A stretch of DNA of 11,711 bases from Anaerolineae bacterium (GTDB lineage Bacteria > Chloroflexota > Anaerolineae > B4-G1): NCBI GenBank assembly GCA_016783285.1, contig JADHWW010000068.1:1-11711 (forward strand), read 5' to 3'. Below, piece by piece: positions 7,023-11,711 of this stretch. How positions within the stretch are numbered: position 1 is the first letter of the stretch; each line of letters starts with the position of its first letter. The notes under the pieces were generated by a model. It was not told where the DNA came from and searched no databases. It was given only the letters and a program-made list of their open reading frames with translations. Position numbers and translations under genes: made by a program.

Positions 7023-8012
7023 ATGACCGACGGGTTCCTCAACCTCAACAAACCACGAGGACTAACCTCTCACGACGTCGTGGACCGTGTCCGCAGGCTG
7101 ACCGGCGTTCGCCGCGTGGGTCACGCTGGCACGCTTGATCCGCTGGCGGCGGGCGTGTTACTCGTCTGTGTCGGGCGGGCCACCCGCGTATCCGAGTACC
7201 TGATGACCGGGCAGAAGGTCTACCACACCCGCTTGCGGCTAGGTGTCGCCACCGACACCTACGATGCTGAGGGACGGGTGGTGGCGGAAGCGGAGGTCGA
7301 GGTGAGTCGCGCTCAGGTCGAGGCAGCACTGGCGCAGTTCCGGGGCAGGATCACCCAGGTGCCGCCGGTGTACTCGGCGCTCAAGCACAAGGGCACGCCG
7401 CTTCACCGGCTGGCCCGCCGAGGCGTCGATGTGGAACGGATTTCTTTTCTCAAGGCACGCCAGGTGGATGTCTTTCGGCTGGAATTGACCGGCTGGGGGC
7501 CGCCGGAGTGCACGTTGGAGGTGACCTGCTCGCCGGGGACCTACGTACGCGCGCTGGCCCACGACCTGGGGCAAGCCCTCGGTTGCGGGGGCCACCTCAC
7601 CGGACTGACTCGCCTGGCAAGCGGTGACTTCCGGCTGGATGCCGCCATCACGTTGGAGGAATTCGCCCAGGCGTCCGCCGAGGGCCGTTGGCCCGACCTG
7701 CTGTACCCGATAGACGCGGCGCTGACCCGCTTCCCGGCGCTGTATCTGGATACGGAGGCGGCGCGGCGGCTCTGCGCAGGACAGGCAGTGGAGATGGGGG
7801 AGACTTCGCCGAGCCCAGTCGAGGCGTGTGGAGGTGTGGGGGTGGAGGTGGACGAGAGGAATGAGGCTGCAGGCCTGGCCCGCGCCTATGGGCCTGACAG
7901 GACCTTCCTGGCTCTCGTGGCTTATGACCCGGCGACCCGCCGCTGGCGGCCTCGCAAGGTGTTCCACACGTGGTGTTCTGAGCCTGTCGAAGGGCCGGAG
8001 GGTTTCTTCTGA
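7023..8012 (+). CDS. truB: tRNA pseudouridine(55) synthase TruB
   Basis: TruB isomerises U55 to pseudouridine in the T-loop of tRNAs. In 329 residues I see the N-terminal NLNKPRGLTSHDVV, the catalytic loop GHAGTLDPLA with nucleophile D39, the KVYHTRLRLG strand (Y67), QVPPVYSALKHKGTPLHRLAR (112-132) and GTYVRALAHDLG (172-183), followed by a C-terminal PUA-like region. Two additions are odd: a Gly/Val/Glu-rich insertion at about 259-283, encoded by GGTGGAGGTG-like DNA, and the last residues CSEPVEGPEG, encoded by a dispersed repeat at 7975-7993. Upstream in frame is a stop at 7014-7016, so ATG 7023 is the first possible ATG; no Shine-Dalgarno is visible. It starts 46 bp after nrnA and ends 2 nt before ribF. 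Confidence 0.96.
   Translation: MTDGFLNLNKPRGLTSHDVVDRVRRLTGVRRVGHAGTLDPLAAGVLLVCVGRATRVSEYLMTGQKVYHTRLRLGVATDTYDAEGRVVAEAEVEVSRAQVEAALAQFRGRITQVPPVYSALKHKGTPLHRLARRGVDVERISFLKARQVDVFRLELTGWGPPECTLEVTCSPGTYVRALAHDLGQALGCGGHLTGLTRLASGDFRLDAAITLEEFAQASAEGRWPDLLYPIDAALTRFPALYLDTEAARRLCAGQAVEMGETSPSPVEACGGVGVEVDERNEAAGLARAYGPDRTFLALVAYDPATRRWRPRKVFHTWCSEPVEGPEGFF
7975..7993 (+). repeat. Dispersed repeat GTTCTGAGCCTGTCGAAGG in the truB 3' end
   Basis: This sequence belongs to a short element, roughly CTTCGACAGGCTCAG on the other strand, that I recognise as scattered in many copies through genomes of Chloroflexota and several other phyla. Its translations (SEPVEG, LSLSKG, PFDRLRT) recur in predicted protein ends. 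Here it lies in frame at the C-terminus of TruB and provides its last residues, so the original stop was probably a little upstream. Only one copy is in this window; its number in the genome cannot be seen. Confidence 0.6.
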
Positions 8013-8014
8013 AC

Positions 8015-8905
8015 ATGGCAATGCGCGTCGTCCACGATGGCTCGACTGAGCTCACCGAAGTCCTGAAGCAGGCCCAACTATCCGCTCGCTCGCACCTGGC
8101 TATCGGCGTCTTCGACGGCGTTCACTGTGGCCACCAACAACTCATCACCGGCCTGGTGAAGGCGGCTCACTCGACGGGCAACGTTGCCGTCGTTCTCACC
8201 TTCGACCCCCACCCGGCGACCACGCTAGGCCACGAACCCCTGCCTCTGCTGACGACGGTGGAGGAGCGCGCCAGGTTGCTGGCCGCATTGGGGCTCGATA
8301 TCCTGGTTGTACTCCCCTTCACCCCGGCCACTGTCCGCATCCCGGCCACTGATTTCGTCGAGGCCCTGGTCCACCACCTCCGCCCGACCGAACTGTGGAG
8401 CGGCCCAGACTTCGCGCTCGGCCACCGGCGCGAGGGGGACATCCCGTTCTTGCTCCGCTTGGGGGCAGAGCGCGGGTTCGCTGTACACGTTGTCGAGCCG
8501 CTGATGTGGGAGGGGGCCACGGTGAGCAGTGGCCGCGTGCGGGCTGCGCTGAAGGCAGGGGACATCCCCCAGGCAACGGGCTGTCTGGGCCGTCCCTACC
8601 GGCTGACGGGCGTCGTCACTCCTCTCCAGCCCCCCTCTCCAGGGGAAATGGAGCAGGAGGGGCACGGCATCAGGGCGCCCACGGTCAATATCTCCCCTCC
8701 GCCTGAACGGTTGGTTCCCGCCTGTGGAGTCTATGCCTGCCTGGCACAAGCCAAACGATTGGGGACTCACCCGGCGGTGGTAAATATCGGCACTCGATCC
8801 ACACCTGGCGGACGTGCGCTGGTCGTCGAAGCGCGCCTACTCGATTTCGAGGGCGACCTCTGCAACCAGGCACTAGCGCTCGATTTCATCGCTCGGAAGT
8901 CTTGA
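8015..8905 (+). CDS. ribF: Bifunctional riboflavin kinase/FAD synthetase, C-terminally truncated
   Basis: RibF phosphorylates riboflavin to FMN and adenylates FMN to FAD. The N-terminal adenylyltransferase half is intact: GVFDGVHCGH (31-40), LTFDPHP (61-67), GPDFALGHRREGD (130-142) and VSSGRVRAAL (170-179). The kinase half begins LGRPYRLTGVV (191-201), has PTVN (222-225) for the usual GxPTAN, GVYACL (238-243), NIGTR (257-261) and the catalytic Glu in VVEARLLDF (E272). Two faults are visible. About 8-10 extra residues (QPPSPGEMEQ) separate strand one from PTVN, encoded by a CT-rich repeat. The protein ends at FIARKS, where homologues continue about 25-35 residues with a helix (LRPEQKF type). 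It may have lost kinase activity. It follows truB by 2 nt, with tandem ATGs at 8015 and 8021 and GGAGGG at 7997-8002. Confidence 0.9.
   Translation: MAMRVVHDGSTELTEVLKQAQLSARSHLAIGVFDGVHCGHQQLITGLVKAAHSTGNVAVVLTFDPHPATTLGHEPLPLLTTVEERARLLAALGLDILVVLPFTPATVRIPATDFVEALVHHLRPTELWSGPDFALGHRREGDIPFLLRLGAERGFAVHVVEPLMWEGATVSSGRVRAALKAGDIPQATGCLGRPYRLTGVVTPLQPPSPGEMEQEGHGIRAPTVNISPPPERLVPACGVYACLAQAKRLGTHPAVVNIGTRSTPGGRALVVEARLLDFEGDLCNQALALDFIARKS
8621..8665 (+). repeat. CT-rich repeat/hairpin inserted in the ribF kinase linker
   Basis: CCTCTCCAG occurs twice (8621-8629 and 8634-8642). The second copy begins a stem in which CCCCTCTCC can pair, with one bulge, with GGAGGGG near 8656-8662. The same CCCTCTCC...GGAGAGGG style is familiar from intergenic repeats in Chloroflexota (from memory). 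Here it encodes the extra residues just before the PTVN motif of RibF. Confidence 0.45.
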
Positions 8906-9192
8906 CCGACCTGAGCAACCGGCCCAACTTTGAGATCGTGCATCTTCTGCCCTTTGACCAGGAGGACACCCGGGCCATTCTGCAGGCGCGCTTCTCCCAT
9001 GGGGATGAGTGGGAGCGGTACTGGCGGCGGATTGAGCGCACGTACAACCTGGTGGAACTGGCGCAGCGGCCGGTGCTGTTGGATATGATCGCCTACTCTC
9101 TCCCCGGACTGAAGCCCAGGCAGGCGATCAACGCGGCGCAGTTGTACGAAGTCTACACCGACCTGTGGCTGGCGCGGGACGCTGAAGAATGA
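8892..9192 (+). pseudogene. Orphan fragment of a NACHT-type STAND NTPase
   Basis: The frame read from TTG at 8902, which overlaps the ribF stop as TTGA, gives 96 residues: FEIVHLLPFDQEDTRAIL, then ERYWRRIERTYNLVELAQRPVLLDMI, and INAAQLYEVYTDLWLARD. This is the pattern of the C-terminal part of NACHT domains of STAND ATPases, found in bacterial signalling and antiphage proteins, where YNLxxLAxRPVLL and LYxxYTxxWLxRD recur. The P-loop and Walker B part that should come before, and any sensor or repeat region after, are missing, so it cannot be a working NTPase. In this frame NACHT-like sequence (SEVLTDLSNRPNFE) extends a few codons into ribF, marking a recombination junction at about 8885-8902. 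It ends in TGA 27 bp before the kdsR-like gene, which is convergent. Assignment rests on pattern memory. Confidence 0.65.
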
Positions 9193-9216
9193 TCAGTGTG
9201 ATCAGTGCCTTCAGTG
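9190..9216. repeat. 9-nt tandem repeats in the convergent gap
   Basis: TGATCAGTG, TGATCAGTG and CCTTCAGTG follow one another (9190-9198, 9199-9207, 9208-9216), then the degenerate TTTTAGTGG. The first copy contains the stop of the NACHT fragment and the last borders the stop of the reductase gene. No good terminator hairpin is seen between these converging genes. Confidence 0.6.
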
Positions 9217-9218
9217 TT

Positions 9219-10052
9219 TTAGTGGTCCTGCAGCCCCCGCTCCCGACGCGCTTTGGCGATGATACGGTCGAAGTACCAGCGAAAGAGACCGGTGAGGCCG
9301 TTGGAGAGCAGGAAGTAGAGCCGTGTGTCGAGGCTGGGCAGGATGTACACCTGTCGTCGCTTGATGCCGCGCACCAACGCCTGGGCGACCTGATCGGCCG
9401 TCAGTGCCCGGGCCGCCCCAGCGATGCGGCGAGTCTCCAGAGGCTTGAACTGGTTCTCGTAGTGGAGTTGAGGCGTGTCGGTGTCGGGTGGGAAGATGAT
9501 GGAGACGTGGATGGAGTAGGGCTTCATCTCCGCGCGCAACACGTCCGAGAAGCCGCGCACGGCGAACTTGGCCGCGCTGTAGGCGGTGTAGCCGAACACC
9601 CCCAGGAATCCGGCCACCGACGAGAAGTTGACGATGTGACCGCTGCGCCGCTCCATCATCATAGGCAGGACCGCCTTGATCGGGTGTAACGTGCCGAAGA
9701 AGTCCACGTCCATCGTACTGTGGAAGGTCTCCAACGCCAATTCCTCAAAGTAGCCGGGATGGGCGAAGCCGGCAGCGTTGATCAGGATGTCGGGCGGGTG
9801 GCTGTCGGCGGTGAGGGCGGCGATGGCCCCCTGTGTCTGCTCCCAGTCCGTCACGTCGGCAGAATAGGCCCGGAACCGCTGGGCTGGATTCTCCCGCAGG
9901 GGTTCCAACTCGGCCAGTGTCTCGTCCAGCAACTCCTGGCGGCGGGCGATGATGGACACGTGGGCTCCGCGCCGGGTCAGCAGTCGGGCCGTGGCCCGGC
10001 CAATGCCGCTGGAACCGCCGGTGATGATAGCGTGTTGGTTGTTAAAGTCCAT
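9219..10052 (-). CDS. 3-ketodihydrosphingosine reductase (KDSR-like SDR)
   Basis: A short-chain dehydrogenase of 277 residues that most likely reduces 3-ketodihydrosphingosine to dihydrosphingosine with NADPH, the second step of sphingolipid synthesis. It has the cofactor loop TGGSSGIG (11-18), NAAG (92-95), Ser144/145 in NFSSVAG and YSAAK (Y158, K162). Beyond the generic fold it carries PPDTDTP (188-194) with ENQFKPLETRRI (199-210), nearly the same as in eukaryotic KDSR/FVT1, plus FGYTAYSAAKFAVRG. The C-terminus is hydrophobic (RLYFLLSNGLTGLFRWYF, 244-261), suiting membrane association. The usual catalytic-tetrad Asn is Asp here (D117 in VDFFG). ATG 10052 has AGGAGA (10059-10064) 6 nt upstream. 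It begins 11 nt after the serine palmitoyltransferase gene, an obvious partner. SDR fold certain, substrate strongly suggested. Confidence 0.88.
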   Translation of the reverse strand: MDFNNQHAIITGGSSGIGRATARLLTRRGAHVSIIARRQELLDETLAELEPLRENPAQRFRAYSADVTDWEQTQGAIAALTADSHPPDILINAAGFAHPGYFEELALETFHSTMDVDFFGTLHPIKAVLPMMMERRSGHIVNFSSVAGFLGVFGYTAYSAAKFAVRGFSDVLRAEMKPYSIHVSIIFPPDTDTPQLHYENQFKPLETRRIAGAARALTADQVAQALVRGIKRRQVYILPSLDTRLYFLLSNGLTGLFRWYFDRIIAKARRERGLQDH

Positions 10053-10063
10053 GTTTTCTCTCC

Positions 10064-11245
10064 TTACCCGATGAGCCCCAGGGCCTGGCCCACCTCCGCA
10101 AACGTCGCCAGCACGCAGTCGAGTTGCTCATCGGTGTGGGTCGCCATGTAACTGGTGCGCAGCAGCGCCGACTCCGGCGGCACCGCTGGCGAGATGACCG
10201 GGTTGGTGTAGATCCCCGCCTCGTAGAGCGCCTTCCAGGCTACGAAGGTGCGCATGTCGTCGCCGATGATGACTGGGATGATGGGAGTCTCGCTACCACC
10301 TACGTTGAAACCCAACCGGCGGAACCCGGCCCGCATGCGCTCGCCGATCTGGTTGACCCGCGCGATGCGCTCCGGTTCCCCCTGCATCACCTCCAGCGCG
10401 GCCAGCGCAGCCGCCGTGTTGCCCGGTGGCATACTGGCGCTGAAGATCAGCGAACGGGCGTTGTGCTGTACGTAGTGGATCACGTCCGCTGCGCCAGCGA
10501 TGAACCCGCCCAGGCTGGCAAAGGATTTGCTGAAGGTGCCCATGGTCAGGTCCACCTGATCGGTGAGGCCGAAGTGAGCCGCCGTGCCGCGTCCCCCGCC
10601 CAGCACGCCGACGGAATGGGCATCGTCCACCATCAGCCGCGCCCCGTATTTCCGGCACAGCGGTACGATCTCCGGCAGCGGGGCAATATCGCCGCCCATA
10701 CTGAAAACGCCGTCCACGACCACCAGTTTGCCCGCGTCCTCGGCCAGTCCAGCCAGGACGCGCTCCAGATGGGCCATGTCGTTGTGGCGGAAGCGGCGCA
10801 TCTCACCGAAGGCCATCTGGCAGCCATCCACGATGCTGGCGTGACCCTCTTTATCGGTGACGACGAAATCGTTCCGGCCCACCAGCGCCGAGATGGTGCC
10901 CACGTTGGTCTGATAGCCGGTGGAGAAGACCAGCGCCGCCTCCATACCCACGAACTCGGCCAGCCGGTGCTCCAGTTCCAGGTGCAATTCCAGCGTGCCG
11001 TTGAGGAAACGGGAGCCGGTACAACTGGTGCCATACCGTCGCGTCGCCTCGATGGCAGCCTGGCGCACCCCGGGGTGCATGGTCAGGCCCAGGTAGTTGT
11101 TGGAGCCGATCATAATCAGGCGATGATCGCCGACGGTGACCTCGGTGCCCTCGCTGTCGGTGAGAGGGATGAAATAGGGATAGAGGCCGGCCGCCTGAAT
11201 TTCCTTTGCCTGGGTAAAGGCCCAGCACTTGTCGAATAAATCCAT
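10064..11245 (-). CDS. spt: Serine palmitoyltransferase (alpha-oxoamine synthase)
   Basis: A PLP enzyme of 393 residues that condenses L-serine with an acyl-CoA to 3-ketosphinganine, the committing step of sphingolipid synthesis. The alpha-oxoamine synthase pattern is complete: SNNYLGLT (48-55), TGSRFLNGT (76-84), HASIVDGCQ (135-143, H135 stacks on PLP), VDDAHS (206-211, D207 and H210) and GTFSKS (236-241) with Schiff-base K240. GTFSKS, GVFSMGGDIAPL and the ending LGLIG resemble the soluble Sphingomonas-type SPT; glycine C-acetyltransferase and BioF usually have G-K-A after the GT(L/F). The reductase next door settles the choice. The frame is open to GTG 11293, but AAGGGGG at about 11254-11260, 8 nt from ATG 11245, decides for 11245. 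No signal peptide or membrane segment is seen, so it is cytosolic. KBL/BioF activity remains a lesser alternative. Confidence 0.9.
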   Translation of the reverse strand: MDLFDKCWAFTQAKEIQAAGLYPYFIPLTDSEGTEVTVGDHRLIMIGSNNYLGLTMHPGVRQAAIEATRRYGTSCTGSRFLNGTLELHLELEHRLAEFVGMEAALVFSTGYQTNVGTISALVGRNDFVVTDKEGHASIVDGCQMAFGEMRRFRHNDMAHLERVLAGLAEDAGKLVVVDGVFSMGGDIAPLPEIVPLCRKYGARLMVDDAHSVGVLGGGRGTAAHFGLTDQVDLTMGTFSKSFASLGGFIAGAADVIHYVQHNARSLIFSASMPPGNTAAALAALEVMQGEPERIARVNQIGERMRAGFRRLGFNVGGSETPIIPVIIGDDMRTFVAWKALYEAGIYTNPVISPAVPPESALLRTSYMATHTDEQLDCVLATFAEVGQALGLIG

Positions 11246-11284
11246 CCGAATATCCCCCTTGCTTCTGCGTCGCTCAAGTTTCGT

Positions 11285-11302
11285 TTGTGACACCTGTCAC
11301 AA
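11285..11302. promoter_or_regulatory. Perfect 18-bp palindrome, CRP/FNR-like operator upstream of spt
   Basis: TTGTGACA-CC-TGTCACAA has perfect 8-bp arms. It also contains TGTGA-N6-TCACA, the consensus half-sites of CRP-family regulators. Its centre is about 48 bp upstream of the spt ATG and 13 bp separate it from the stop of the upstream HTH gene. No convincing -35/-10 pair was found beside it, so whether it activates or represses cannot be told. A dyad of this length in a 70-bp gap is unlikely to be chance; another regulator family using a similar site is possible. Confidence 0.6.
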
Positions 11303-11315
11303 CACCCTAGCTTCG

Positions 11316-11711
11316 CTAATCAGCCCCGGCGAACAGTTCCGGGTGATACTGGCGGGCCAGCTCAACGTATTCTATCACAACTCGCTTTCCGCGTCCAATC
11401 AGGCCGCTGATCTCCGCCGCCGCCATGCCCCGTTTCAGCAGCAATTTCACACGCTCGTAGTCTTTCAGGTAGCGTTCCACGGCTTTCAGGCTATGCCCTG
11501 TCTCACGGGCGACGTCGGGCGGCTCCAGACCCTGCTCGTACAGCCGCACGATCTCCTTCTTGTGCGTCGGACGGCTGCCCTGATCCATCCGGTAACCCTT
11601 CATAGGCAACAACTCGCCCGTCTCTTCTTCCCACTGCCGTATGTACTGCCGGGTCACCTCGTAGGATTTGTTCAGGATGACGCTCAACTCGGCGATGGTC
11701 AGCAACCCGCC
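11316..11711 (-). CDS. DUF1670-like multi-HTH protein, C-terminal part (5' end beyond the window)
   Basis: The frame is open to the right edge (GGLLTIAEL...), so the start lies outside; the TTG at 11705 is probably internal. The visible 131 residues hold three helix-turn-helix-like segments: LLTIAELSVILNKSYEVTRQYIRQ (about 4-27), THKKEIVRLYEQGLEPPDVARETGHSLKAVERYL (about 48-81) and AAEISGLIGRGKRVVIEYVELARQY (about 96-120). The GYxxDQGSxPTHKxEI and HSxxAVxRYLxDYxRV patterns match what I recall of DUF1670, a family abundant in Chloroflexota with no established function and possibly linked to mobile elements. Stop TAG at 11316-11318. It is on the same strand as spt, 70 bp upstream of it; the palindrome between them suggests spt has its own control. 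Family call from memory, moderate. Confidence 0.6.
   Translation of the reverse strand, partial: GGLLTIAELSVILNKSYEVTRQYIRQWEEETGELLPMKGYRMDQGSRPTHKKEIVRLYEQGLEPPDVARETGHSLKAVERYLKDYERVKLLLKRGMAAAEISGLIGRGKRVVIEYVELARQYHPELFAGAD

Noticed and set aside
8902..9192. Intact small gene co-transcribed with ribF
   Set aside because: It begins at a TTG without Shine-Dalgarno overlapping a truncated ribF and matches only an internal slice of a larger NTPase domain, so it is better treated as a remnant.
10124..11239. Long plus-strand open frame (371 codons) opposite spt
   Set aside because: It is the shadow of a strongly conserved PLP enzyme on the other strand in GC-rich DNA, with no recognisable domain and no ribosome binding site.
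10064..11245. Glycine C-acetyltransferase (kbl) or BioF as the call for the PLP enzyme
   Set aside because: The GTFSKS motif, the LGLIG end and the KDSR-like neighbour favour serine palmitoyltransferase, though the folds are shared and the activity is not proven.
11293..11293. GTG at 11293 as start of spt
   Set aside because: It would begin inside the CRP-like palindrome, adds 16 non-conserved residues, and the ATG at 11245 has a clear Shine-Dalgarno.

Overview
The window is GC-rich chromosomal DNA from a bacterium, most likely a member of Chloroflexota (Anaerolineae-like). This placement is an inference from three things: the gene content and order (nusA-ylxR-infB-rbfA-DHH phosphoesterase-truB-ribF), a DUF1670-type protein at the right edge, and the dispersed repeat GTTCTGAGCCTGTCGAAGG at the end of truB. 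No rRNA, tRNA, CRISPR array or intact transposon was seen.

Left edge (1-1025, minus strand): a regulator built from two tandem, internally duplicated XRE-type helix-turn-helix units, followed 28 bp later by the start of a tetratricopeptide-repeat (TPR) protein that runs off the window. Its promoter lies at about 1082-1109. A divergent gap of about 455 bp follows. It holds a very good plus-strand promoter (TTGCGT, 17 nt, TATAAT), a hairpin followed by Us directly after the predicted transcription start, further hairpins and a possible second -10 box. The gap leads into nusA. A rimP gene, usual upstream of nusA, is not present.

Centre (1481-8905, plus strand): a compact transcription/translation operon. 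NusA (elongation/antitermination factor with a long acidic then basic tail and an alpha-CTD-like helix-hairpin-helix domain), YlxR (small RNA-binding regulator), IF2, RbfA (30S maturation), an NrnA-like DHH nanoRNase/pAp phosphatase, TruB (tRNA psi55 synthase) and RibF (FAD synthetase). Spacing is tight and rbfA/nrnA overlap. RibF looks damaged: its kinase linker carries a repeat-like insertion, and its C-terminal helix is replaced by a junction to a 96-codon orphan piece of a NACHT-type STAND NTPase (8902-9192).

Right (9219-11711, minus strand): an orphan HTH/DUF1670 protein, entered in its middle, then two genes 11 bp apart that encode the first two steps of sphingoid-base synthesis. These are a soluble serine palmitoyltransferase (GTFSKS lysine motif) and a 3-ketodihydrosphingosine reductase (PPDTDTP and KPLETR motifs shared with the eukaryotic enzyme). 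A perfect 18-bp palindrome matching the CRP-type consensus TGTGA-N6-TCACA lies just upstream of the serine palmitoyltransferase start. This predicted, possibly CRP/FNR-controlled sphingolipid module is the most interesting content of the window.
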